A DNA stretch of 64,000 nucleotides from Nannocystis pusilla (GTDB lineage Bacteria > Myxococcota_A > Polyangia > Nannocystales > Nannocystaceae), in assembly GCF_020073745.1 (NCBI RefSeq), contig NZ_JAIRAU010000031.1, positions 162,184-226,183 on the forward strand. Direction: 5' to 3'. Below are positions 32,067 through 40,070 of this stretch, in pieces. How positions within the stretch are numbered: position 1 is the stretch's first letter; every line of letters begins with the position of its first letter. Under the pieces are notes generated by a model, which had not been told where the DNA came from, searched no databases, and was given only the letters and a program-made list of their open reading frames with translations. The translations under genes were made by a program, and so were the position numbers.

Positions 32067-34241
32067 ATGACCAGACCCGCGGAAGACGAAGAGGATCGGT
32101 TCCAGATCCTCGCAACCGCCTCGCTCACCTTGAGCGGCGCGCGCGTGCTCAAGCAGGGCGACACCTTCGCCGTGTTCGACCGCTTCGGCGACATCCGCCC
32201 GTGGGGCGTCCTCGGCGCGCAGGGCCTCTACCACGACGGCGCCCGCTTCCTGTCCGCGCTGCGCCTGCGCCTCGAGGGTCAGCCGCTGCCGCTGCTGAGC
32301 TCGACCGTCGGCGACGACAACATCGTGTTCGTCGTCGACATGATGAACCCCGACCTCCCGCCCGGCGGCGAGCTGCTCGTCCACCACGGCACGCTGCACG
32401 TCGCGCGCGAGAAGTTCTTGTGGCAGGCCGCCTGCCACGAGCGGATCCAGATCACCAACTACGGGCCGTCCGCCGTCGAGATCGACCTCGAGGTCGCCTT
32501 CGCCGCCGACTTCGCCGACGTGTTCGAGGTCCGCGGCACCCGGCGAGACCGGCGCGGCACCATTAAGTCACCTGAACTTTCAGACAGCTCCGTCGTCCTC
32601 GCCTACACCGGCCTCGACGGGCTCGAGCGACGCACCCGGCTGGCCTTCGACCCCGCGCCCCAGGTCTGCGCGCCCGACCGCGTGCTCTACCGCCTGCACC
32701 TCGCTTCCATGGCCACCCGCGAGATCCACCTGACCGTCGCCTGCGAGGTCGGCGACGACGCGCCCGCCGTGCCCCCGAGCTTCGACGCCGCCCGCGCCGA
32801 GGCGGTCGGGGTGCTGCGCGGGTTCGCCGTCCACGACTGCACCGTCGACAGCTCGAGCGAGCAGTTCGACGACTGGATCTGCCGCTCGCTCGCCGACCTG
32901 CGCATGATGATCACGCGCACCCCCTCGGGCCTCTATCCATACGCCGGCGTGCCGTGGTTCTCGACCCCGTTCGGGCGCGACGCGATCATCACCGCCCTCG
33001 CCGCCTTGTGGGTCAGCCCCGACCTCGCGCGCGGCGTCCTGCGCTTCCTCGCCGCCACCCAGGCCGACCGCATGGACCCGGCCGCCGACGCCGAGCCCGG
33101 CAAGATCATCCACGAGATCCGCAGCGGCGAGATGGCCGCGCTCGGCGAGATCCCGTTCCGCCGCTACTACGGCAGCGTCGACTCGACCCCGCTGTTCGTC
33201 GTCCTCGCCGCCGCGTACCACGAGCACACCGGCGACGGCGCCACGATCGCCGAGCTGTGGCCGCAGATCGAGCGCGCCCTGATGTGGATCGAGCGCTACG
33301 GCGACCTCGACGGCGACGGGTTCGTCGAGTACGGCCGCAGGTCCGAGCACGGCCTGCTGCACCAGGGCTGGAAGGACTCGCACGACGCGATCTTTCACGC
33401 CGACGGCAGCCCGGCCGAGGGCCCGATCGCGCTGTGCGAGGTCCAGGGCTACGTCTACGCCGCCTGCGAGGGCGGGGCGCGCCTGGCCGAGCTGCTCGGC
33501 GACGACGGCCGCGCCCGGATCTTGCGCGCCCGCGCCGAACGCCTGCGCGCCCGCTTCGACGAGGCGTTCTGGTGCGAGGAGCTCGAGGGCTACGCGCTCG
33601 CGCTCGACGGCGCCAAGCGGCCGTGTCGCGTGCGCACCTCGAACGCCGGCCAGTGCCTGTTCAGCGGCATCGTCCTGCCCGAGCGCGCGCGCCGGCTCGC
33701 CGACCGCCTGCTCGCCGAGGACATGTTCTCCGGCTGGGGCATCCGCACCGTCAGCACCCGCGAGCGGCGCTACAACCCGATGTCCTACCACAACGGCTCG
33801 ATCTGGCCCCACGACAACGGCCTTATCGCCCTCGGCCTGTCGCGCTACAACCTCACCGACCACGTCCTGCGCGTCATGCAGGGGCTGTTCGAGGCCACCC
33901 AGCACTCCGAGCTCAGCCGCCTGCCCGAGCTGTTCTGCGGCTTCACCCGCCGCCCCGGCGCCGGCCCGACCAACTACCCGGTCGCCTGCTCGCCGCAGGC
34001 GTGGGCCGCCACCACTCCGCTGCTGTTGCTGCAGGCGGCCCTCGGCATGACCGTCGAGGGCGCCGAGGGCCGCGTCCGCTTCCTCCGCTCGGCGCTCCCG
34101 CCCGCGCTCGAGCGGATCTCGATCCGCAACCTCCGCGTCGGCGCCGGCACCGTCGACCTCGCCCTCCACCGCCACCCCGAAGACGTCGGCATCCACATCA
34201 TCGGCCGTCGCGGCCCGGTCGAGATCGTCGGCATCAAGTAA
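32067..34241 (+). CDS. Glycogen debranching enzyme-like (amylo-alpha-1,6-glucosidase)
   Basis: 724 residues. N-terminal beta-rich domain (about 10-230, 'GDE_N_bac' type, with FDRFGDIRPWG and QGLYHDGARFLS) followed by an (alpha/alpha)6 barrel (about 290-690). In the barrel GVPWFSTPFGRDAIIT, QGWKDSHDAI and PMSYHNGSIWPHDNGLIA match bacterial debranching-enzyme C-terminal domains (GH15/GH133-like), which release alpha-1,6 branches. It follows the glycosyltransferase gene by 3 nt, so the pair likely works on one polysaccharide. A CATG-type copy (CCTGAAC 32571, CAGCTCC 32585) lies in the linker. Confidence 0.87.
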   Translation: MTRPAEDEEDRFQILATASLTLSGARVLKQGDTFAVFDRFGDIRPWGVLGAQGLYHDGARFLSALRLRLEGQPLPLLSSTVGDDNIVFVVDMMNPDLPPGGELLVHHGTLHVAREKFLWQAACHERIQITNYGPSAVEIDLEVAFAADFADVFEVRGTRRDRRGTIKSPELSDSSVVLAYTGLDGLERRTRLAFDPAPQVCAPDRVLYRLHLASMATREIHLTVACEVGDDAPAVPPSFDAARAEAVGVLRGFAVHDCTVDSSSEQFDDWICRSLADLRMMITRTPSGLYPYAGVPWFSTPFGRDAIITALAALWVSPDLARGVLRFLAATQADRMDPAADAEPGKIIHEIRSGEMAALGEIPFRRYYGSVDSTPLFVVLAAAYHEHTGDGATIAELWPQIERALMWIERYGDLDGDGFVEYGRRSEHGLLHQGWKDSHDAIFHADGSPAEGPIALCEVQGYVYAACEGGARLAELLGDDGRARILRARAERLRARFDEAFWCEELEGYALALDGAKRPCRVRTSNAGQCLFSGIVLPERARRLADRLLAEDMFSGWGIRTVSTRERRYNPMSYHNGSIWPHDNGLIALGLSRYNLTDHVLRVMQGLFEATQHSELSRLPELFCGFTRRPGAGPTNYPVACSPQAWAATTPLLLLQAALGMTVEGAEGRVRFLRSALPPALERISIRNLRVGAGTVDLALHRHPEDVGIHIIGRRGPVEIVGIK

Positions 34242-34254
34242 TACAGCGCCGCGC

Positions 34255-35001
34255 TCACTCGAACACGACCTCGAGCCCGGTCTGCATCGGGTACGCCAGC
34301 GCTTGCTCGCCGACGACCTCGTTGCCCATGGCCGTGCCGCCGTCGATCACGCAGCTGCCTTCGGGTCCCGGGACGCAAGTGCACGGTTCGCAGTCGACCA
34401 CCGCATCGTGGGCACGCGCGACCACCGTGTACGTGCCCGCCGGGGCCTGGGTCGCGGCGGCGCACTCCGGGGCGCAGCCGCCCTCCGGGCACTCGGCCGG
34501 CAAGGTGACGTCGGTCCAGACGCGTCCGCTCCACTTGCTGGCGAAGGTGCCGCCGGGCTCGAGCTGGAGCACGTCGCTGGGGCCGCAGCCGGACGGGCAA
34601 CCGCACCCGCCGGACAGGATCTCGTCGCAGCTGTTCTCGCAGACGTCCTTGTCGATCCTGACCGCGACGTCGTTCGCGTCGCGCAGCCCGAACGGCAGGA
34701 TGGGCGAGCAGTTGAGGTCGAGGTTGATGAACAGCCGCGTGGCGCCGTTGTTGCGCAGGGTGACGTCGACCGCCGGCCCGATGTCGGTGACCGAAGGATC
34801 GACGCAGGCGGACTCGCCGGTGGTCGGCGCGGTGGTGCCGTCCGTATCCGTCGTGGTGCCGGTGGTGGGTCCGCCGTCCGTGCCGGGCGGATCGGGGGAC
34901 GTCGTGTCGGTCACGGTGCCGTCGGTGTCGACACCCTTCTCGCCGCACGCGGCCGCGAGGGCGCCGAGGAGCACAAAATTCAGGCGAATGTAGTAGTGCA
35001 T
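34255..35001 (-). CDS. Thr-linker Cys-rich lipoprotein
   Basis: 248 residues. Signal peptide with lipobox LAAAC, Thr/Asp linker (TTGTTTDTDGTTAPTT), then a Cys-rich globular domain (about 16 cysteines; CENSCDEILSGGCGCPSGCGP, CEPCTCVPGPEGSC) and beta-strands such as VDVTLRNNGATRLFINLDL. It is one of the Nannocystaceae surface-lipoprotein type. Function unknown. Converges with the debranching gene after only 13 nt. On the other side lies a long divergent region with a CATG array. Confidence 0.83.
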   Translation of the reverse strand: MHYYIRLNFVLLGALAAACGEKGVDTDGTVTDTTSPDPPGTDGGPTTGTTTDTDGTTAPTTGESACVDPSVTDIGPAVDVTLRNNGATRLFINLDLNCSPILPFGLRDANDVAVRIDKDVCENSCDEILSGGCGCPSGCGPSDVLQLEPGGTFASKWSGRVWTDVTLPAECPEGGCAPECAAATQAPAGTYTVVARAHDAVVDCEPCTCVPGPEGSCVIDGGTAMGNEVVGEQALAYPMQTGLEVVFE

Positions 35002-35454
35002 TCCCGGAGTCTACCCGTTCCCGATCGCGGCCGCTCGAGGCGCATCCGACGTGCAAAACAGCGCGCGCGGCGAGGCCGTGCGGCTGAGGAGCGCGCAAGC
35101 GCCCGAGCCCCGGCACGGGCGACAGGACCGAAAGGGCATGCCCGATCGGCCATGCCCTTTCAGTCATGCTCGTCATGACATGTCCGATCGCCCACCCCTC
35201 CCCCAGGCACAGCGCCTCCTCGGCGGTCCATCTCCACCCGCGAGCTGGATCTACGCCTGGGCGACCTCGCCCGGCGCGGCGCTGGGCCACGCCGACTCGG
35301 CCGCGCGACCCGCTCTCCGCGCCCTCGCCGCTCGCGCCGACCTCGCCGTGACTCGCGGCCGCGCCCGTGTTTCGCCGCGCGCATGCGGCCCAGCGCACGC
35401 GCCCCGGCTGTCGCTTCGCGCCCCCGGGCTGCCACGCTCGCGTATCATCGCCCG
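35002..35454. other. Divergent intergenic region containing a CATG array
   Basis: 453 nt without a credible gene between the lipoprotein (minus) and MFS transporter (plus) genes; open frames here are composition artefacts. Its only clear structure is the CATG array at 35130-35185. Because both flanking genes read outward, the array cannot be a simple 3'-end terminator at this site. Confidence 0.5.
35130..35185. repeat. CATG 14-nt repeat array with 11-bp hairpin
   Basis: Cores at 35137, 35151, 35165 and 35179 (CATGCCC, CATGCCC, CATGCTC, CATGTCC), exactly 14 nt apart. GAAAGGGCATG (35130-35140) pairs with CATGCCCTTTC (35151-35161) around a 10-nt loop. Arms differ from those of other copies but stay complementary. 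Confidence 0.7.
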
Positions 35455-36684
35455 ATGTCCGCGCCGGGCCTGCTCGCCAACCGAGAATTCCGGCGCCTGT
35501 GGCTCGCCCTCGCCGTCTCGTTGTTCGGCGACTGGTTCACCTACGTCGCCGTCGGCACCCTCGCCCTGTCCGAAAGTACAGGTCTCTACGGCGTCGCCGC
35601 CGTGCTCGTCGCCCACACCTTGCCGCGGGCCCTGCTGGCCCCGTTCGCCGGCCGGCTCGTCGACGGCCGCGATCGCCGATCGATCCTCGTCGCCGGCAGC
35701 CTCCTGCGCGCGCTCGTCGTCCTCGTCATGATCGCCGTCGTCGGCGGCGAAGGCACCGGCGCGACCGTCCTCGCCGGCCTCGTGTTCGTGCGCATGGCCC
35801 TGTCGGCCTTCACCGATCCGGCCGCCAGCGCCGCGCTGCCGCAGCTCGTCCCGCCCGCCCAGCTCGGGGCCGCCAACGCCCTCCTCGGCGCCACCTGGAG
35901 CGCCATCTTCGCGCTCGGCGTCGCCGCCGGCGGCCTCGTCACCGCCTTCGTCGGCCCGCGCGGCGCCCTCGCGATCGACGCCGCCACCTTCGTCGTCGCC
36001 GCCCTGCTGTTCGCCAGCTTGCCGCGCCTGCGCCCGGGCGAGCGCACCACCAGCGGCGACGCCTCGGCCTCGGTCGTCGCGCCGGACTTCCTCGCCGCCT
36101 GGCGTCGCACCTGGCGCGACCCGCCGGCCCTGCAGGCCGCCCTCGCCAAGATCCCCGTCGCCCTCGCCAACGGCGGCGCGTGGGTCCTGCTGCACGCCGT
36201 CGCCGCCACCGAGAGCGCCGCCGACGTCGCCGTCACGCTCGGCCTCATGCACGGCGTGCGCGGCCTCGGCTCCGGCGTCGGCCCGCTGCTGTGGGCTCGC
36301 TTCACGCGCCTGCGCGGCACCGTCTTCGGCCTCCACCTCGCCACCGGCGTCACCCTCGCGGCCGTCGCCCTGTTCACCGTCGTCGACGCCCCCGCCCTCC
36401 TCATCCTCGCCTCCGTCCTGTGGGGCCTCGGCATGGGCGCCACCTGGGTCACCTCCACCACGCGCATTCAGCTGCTCACCCCCAACGCCCTCCTCGGCCG
36501 TCTCGCCGCCATCGACCTCATGGGCCACACGATCGCCCAGTGCCTCGGCGGCCTGCTCGGGGCCATCGTCGCCGACGCCGTGCTCGCCCCCGCCGGCGCC
36601 GGATGGTTCGGCGCCGGCGCCGGCCTGCTCGCCTGGGCCCTGCTCGCCCTGCTCGTGCGCACGCGCGGCCCGTCGCCGCAATGA
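35455..36684 (+). CDS. MFS-type membrane transporter
   Basis: 409 residues with about 12 hydrophobic helices. The N-terminus reads NREFRRLWLALAVSLFGDWFTYVAVGTLAL, the start common to the MFS_3/'enterobactin-exporter-like' group, followed by AGRLVDGRDRRSILVAG, the conserved loop 2-3 motif (G-x-x-x-D-R-x-x-R). Such proteins export small molecules; substrate unknown. The start ATG 35455 is fixed by the conserved N-terminus. A CATG-type copy (CCTGTCC 35565, CAGGTCT 35579) lies in frame. No neighbour suggests a cargo. Confidence 0.82.
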   Translation: MSAPGLLANREFRRLWLALAVSLFGDWFTYVAVGTLALSESTGLYGVAAVLVAHTLPRALLAPFAGRLVDGRDRRSILVAGSLLRALVVLVMIAVVGGEGTGATVLAGLVFVRMALSAFTDPAASAALPQLVPPAQLGAANALLGATWSAIFALGVAAGGLVTAFVGPRGALAIDAATFVVAALLFASLPRLRPGERTTSGDASASVVAPDFLAAWRRTWRDPPALQAALAKIPVALANGGAWVLLHAVAATESAADVAVTLGLMHGVRGLGSGVGPLLWARFTRLRGTVFGLHLATGVTLAAVALFTVVDAPALLILASVLWGLGMGATWVTSTTRIQLLTPNALLGRLAAIDLMGHTIAQCLGGLLGAIVADAVLAPAGAGWFGAGAGLLAWALLALLVRTRGPSPQ

Positions 36685-37007
36685 TCGGACCGCCGCGCTC
36701 GACGAATCGGGGCCGCGCGCGAGTGTCAAGAATCGTCAGACGCTCCATTCATCGCACGAATCGCTGAATCACCGCACCGCCGAGCCTCGCCGCTGATCGC
36801 TCTCGCGGCGACCCGGCGGCGTGGACCGTGTGGCGTCAATCGGGAATCGGAGCACGCGAAGGAGGTCCGCCCTACCACTTTGGGCGCCGTCCGCGGCATT
36901 GCCGTTCGGGACGCCGCGAGAGCCTACCATCTTGGCCCTCACCACCGCCGGCCGCAAGCCCGCGCAGCCGCGCGCCTGGGCCTTCTCGCCCCCGGTGAGC
37001 GCCGCCG
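36685..37007. other. Convergent intergenic region, nothing recognised
   Basis: 323 nt between the MFS gene (plus) and the STAS gene (minus). Open frames on both strands are high-GC artefacts with no family-like sequence. No CATG array and no clear terminator hairpin seen. Confidence 0.4.
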
Positions 37008-38087
37008 CTACCCGCGTCTCGCCGCCACGTTCGGCCCTGCCGACGCCCCGAGGCACGCGCGGAGCCCCTCTTCGAGGTTGCGCAGGGTCGTCAGCCTGCC
37101 GAGGTCGACGCCGAGCGACACGAGCGTTTGCGACACCGCAGGGCGGATCCCCGTCACCACCACCTTCGCCCCGAGCAGCCCGACCGCGCGGACGATGCGG
37201 AGCAATTGCTCGGCCGTCGTCGTGTCGACCAGGTCGACCGCCGTCAGGTCGAGGATCACGTGCTGTGTCGCGCTGCCCTCGATCGCGTGCAGCAGGCGGT
37301 CCATCAGCGCCGCCGCGCTGCTCTCGTCGAGGCTGCCCATCACCGGCACTGCCAGCACCCCGCTCCACACCTGCAGGATCGGCGCCGACAACGTGCGCAG
37401 CGCCTGCTCCTGCTCCTGGATCAGCAGCAGCTTCTCGCGCAGCTGCTGCTCCGAGCGCGCCCGCTCCTCGACCTCCGTCTTGACCCGCTGCAGCGCCACC
37501 GCCAGGTCGGCGCTCGTCGCCTGCCCGGCCGCGAGCAATTGTTGCATGCGCGCCTCGAGCGGCGTGTCGGTCGGCCGCACCACGAATTCATCGTAGTCGG
37601 CGCCCGTCGCCGCGAAGCTGGTCTGTTCGGCCCAGCACGGCGTCTCGAACAGCCGCGCGGTCAGCCCGGCCAGCTTGCCGGCCACCATCGCGCAGCCCCA
37701 GTTGACCCCCAGCGCCCGCTGGTACAGCGCCTCCCATCCGTTGGTCACGCGGTAGTAGGCCTCCTGGCCCGCGCGGTCGAGCCGCAGCAGCTCCCAGCGG
37801 CCCCAGCCCGCCGGCCAGGCGATGCTCTCCATCCGCTTGAGCCCCTCCTCGAACGTCGGCGCGCTGCTGACGACGCCCCAATCGCCGTCGACGCTCTGCT
37901 GCCCGCCGAGCTGCAGGCACAGGTTGAAGCGCTCCACCCCGACCATCGTGCACAGGCCCGACATCAGGCCCGCCACCGACGTCGAGATCCACATGCTCAG
38001 CGTCGGCACTCCGGCCCACAGGTTCAGGCCGCGTCGCAGGTCCCACTCGATGTCGAAGCCGATGTTGATCCTGGGGTTGTCGACCAT
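37008..38087 (-). CDS. V4R-like sensor with RsbR-type STAS domain
   Basis: 359 residues. The N-terminal part (about 10-195) has the closing pattern of 4-vinyl-reductase/haem-NO-binding-like domains (MVAGKLAGLTARLFETPCWAEQTSFAATGADYDEFVV). A coiled coil follows (about 210-245, RVKTEVEERARSEQQLREKLL), then a STAS domain with the RsbR phrases ILQVWSGVLAVPVMGSLD, ILDLTAVDLVDTTTAEQLL and GIRPAVSQTLVSLG. In RsbR proteins the Thr after VD and the Thr in 'IRP..QT' are phosphorylated in stressosomes; both are present. It probably senses a small ligand and controls a phospho-relay. Start ATG 38087. A paralogous STAS protein lies at 42237. Confidence 0.82.
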   Translation of the reverse strand: MVDNPRINIGFDIEWDLRRGLNLWAGVPTLSMWISTSVAGLMSGLCTMVGVERFNLCLQLGGQQSVDGDWGVVSSAPTFEEGLKRMESIAWPAGWGRWELLRLDRAGQEAYYRVTNGWEALYQRALGVNWGCAMVAGKLAGLTARLFETPCWAEQTSFAATGADYDEFVVRPTDTPLEARMQQLLAAGQATSADLAVALQRVKTEVEERARSEQQLREKLLLIQEQEQALRTLSAPILQVWSGVLAVPVMGSLDESSAAALMDRLLHAIEGSATQHVILDLTAVDLVDTTTAEQLLRIVRAVGLLGAKVVVTGIRPAVSQTLVSLGVDLGRLTTLRNLEEGLRACLGASAGPNVAARRG

Positions 38088-38437
38088 GGAGGGCCTATGT
38101 TTATACCGTCGGGGACCTCCGTGGCGCGGATCATTTGTGCGCGCGTCGCCGCGCCGGGGTCGCGAGCCCGGGCGTCCGCGATTGCGACGCCATTCGCCGC
38201 TCGCCGCGCCGGCCGCCGCACAATGTAGGCACGGCTCCGTCGAGCGGCATTCGCCGGCCTCTCCCGGCGAACTCTCGGCCCTCGCGCATTGCTCAATCCC
38301 CTTTCGCGCCTGTCCGCGCCCGACGAATGTCCCCACTCACCGGCACTCCGCTTCGCCGACTCGCAGCCCCGACTGGCGGCGCGCCCGCCCCGCCCGGCCC
38401 CTTTCGATCCGCCCGCGCATGCGGTTATCCTGCCCGC
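38088..38437. other. Divergent intergenic region
   Basis: 350 nt between the STAS gene (minus) and a lipoprotein gene (plus), presumably holding both promoters. No gene, repeat or clear operator recognised. Confidence 0.4.
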
Positions 38438-39463
38438 GTGCGCCTCGCCGCACCCGCAGCCCTGCCCGCGCCGGCCCGCCTGGGCGCGACCGCCTCGCTC
38501 GTCCTCTCGCTCGCGTGCGGCGCCCCTGTCGTCCCGGACGCACCGCCACGCCCCTCCGGCGATTCGCCCCCCGCCCAGGAATCGCCGCAGAACACCGTTC
38601 TCTCGGCAATCGATACCCCGCGCGACGACCCGGCCGTGCATCACGACGACTTCGCGCGCTCCGTCCTCTACACCTGGACCACCCGCGAGCAGATCGACGC
38701 TCTCCGCGCCTCGCATCGCCTGCTCGTCGCCGACGGCGACGTCGGCGAGCGCTCCCCGTACCTGCGGGCCCTCGACGTCCTCGTCGGCGCCGGCCACCCG
38801 CTCGCCGCCGTCCTGCGCGATCACCCCCGGCATCGCCGCCGCCGCTACGCCTGGACCAGCCCGCTCGCCACCACTCTCGGCCTCGGCGCGCGCCGCTACG
38901 GCGACGCCCTCGTCCGCATCGACCTCGCCCCCGACGCGCTGATCGTCGCCGTGCGCCCGCGGGCCGCCGAGCCGTTTGTCCTCGTGGACATGTCCGGAAG
39001 GCCAGTCGATCTGTCCGTCGCCGTCGCCGACCCCGGGCGGATCGGCGCCGTCTACCACGTCCGCGACGGCCCCGACGACCCCGTGGCCTTCCGCGAGTAC
39101 ATCGTCTGCAACGAGTCGAAGATCGCCGAGTGGTCGGTCGCCACCCCGGCGATCCGCGCCCGCGTCGACGCCGACATCGACCTGCTCGAGTCGCTGCGCC
39201 GCGGCGACCTGGCCCACTTGCCGGCCGAGGCCGTGCGCGCCCCCGCGGCCGCGAGCTGGGCCAGCGCCGCCCCGCGCCCGACCCCGCTCGACCGCTGGCA
39301 CGCCATCCTCGCCTTCGACAACGAGCGTTACCGGCCGACCCCGAGCAACCTCGCCGCGGTCGCCGAGGCCCTGCGCGGCTACGATCCCGCCGGCGCCCCG
39401 CTCGTGCACCGGCCCGCCGTCGCCTTCCCCGCCGATCAGCTGGCGTCCCACGCCGCGCAGTAG
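38438..39463 (+). CDS. Lipoprotein of unknown function
   Basis: 341 residues from a GTG at 38438; a signal peptide ends in Leu-Ser-Leu-Ala-Cys (about Cys27). The mature protein has an acidic/Pro linker and then about 280 residues of mixed alpha/beta sequence with phrases such as VLYTWTTREQIDALR and RDGPDDPVAFREYIVCNESKIAEWS. No domain recognised. A CATG copy (CATGTCC at 38989, preceded 14 nt upstream by TTTGTCC) is in frame and encodes VDMSGRPVD. The 3' end overlaps the convergent HIT gene by 28 nt. Confidence 0.72.
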   Translation: MRLAAPAALPAPARLGATASLVLSLACGAPVVPDAPPRPSGDSPPAQESPQNTVLSAIDTPRDDPAVHHDDFARSVLYTWTTREQIDALRASHRLLVADGDVGERSPYLRALDVLVGAGHPLAAVLRDHPRHRRRRYAWTSPLATTLGLGARRYGDALVRIDLAPDALIVAVRPRAAEPFVLVDMSGRPVDLSVAVADPGRIGAVYHVRDGPDDPVAFREYIVCNESKIAEWSVATPAIRARVDADIDLLESLRRGDLAHLPAEAVRAPAAASWASAAPRPTPLDRWHAILAFDNERYRPTPSNLAAVAEALRGYDPAGAPLVHRPAVAFPADQLASHAAQ

Positions 39464-39936
39464 CTGGCGCGCAGCGCCTCCCACTCCTCCGGCGTCCCGA
39501 CGTAGATCCCCTCGGCCCACGAGAACACGTCGCTCGGGCGGTCGTCGGCCTCGTACAGCGGGATCACGTGCACATGCAAGTGGCGCGACGTCTGCGTCAA
39601 CTCGCCCGCGCTGCTGCCCGTCGACGCCACGTAGCAGCGACGCGGCCGCATCACCCGCTCGACCATGCGCGCCGCCTGGTGGGCCAGCTGATTGGCGCGG
39701 GCCCACAGCGCCGGGTCGACCTCCGCGAACGACGTCACGTGCGGCTTCGGGACCACCATCACATGGCCCCAGCGCCGCACGTAGCGGGGCAGCATCACCA
39801 GCATCGTCGCGTCCTCGGCGATCGCATAGGTCGCCCCGACCTCGCGCCGCACGATCGCGCACATCAGGCACTCGGGCGTCCCGCCCTCGGCCTCGATCTG
39901 CCGCAGCGCCTCGGCGCGTGGAATCAGCGTCGGCAT
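39436..39936 (-). CDS. HIT family nucleotide-binding protein
   Basis: 166 residues, the size of a single histidine-triad domain. The triad HLHVHVIP is intact, preceded by CLMCAIVRREV and VMVVPKPHVTSFAEV. HIT proteins hydrolyse or transfer nucleotide-linked substrates (AMP-lysine, diadenosine polyphosphates, nucleotide sugars). Start ATG 39936, since upstream residues of longer frames are non-homologous. It overlaps the convergent lipoprotein gene at its 3' end. The gene appears to be transcribed alone. Confidence 0.87.
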   Translation of the reverse strand: MPTLIPRAEALRQIEAEGGTPECLMCAIVRREVGATYAIAEDATMLVMLPRYVRRWGHVMVVPKPHVTSFAEVDPALWARANQLAHQAARMVERVMRPRRCYVASTGSSAGELTQTSRHLHVHVIPLYEADDRPSDVFSWAEGIYVGTPEEWEALRASYCAAWDAS

Positions 39937-40070
39937 GACCTGTCGCTCCGCCAGTGTCTCACGGCCCTGCCCCGCGACGCATCGGGGACTCCGCGCATTC
40001 CCGCCGCCGGCGTGACCTTCGGGCCGCGCCCGCGCCCGCGCACGCCGGCCGCCCGTGATAGCGTCGGCGC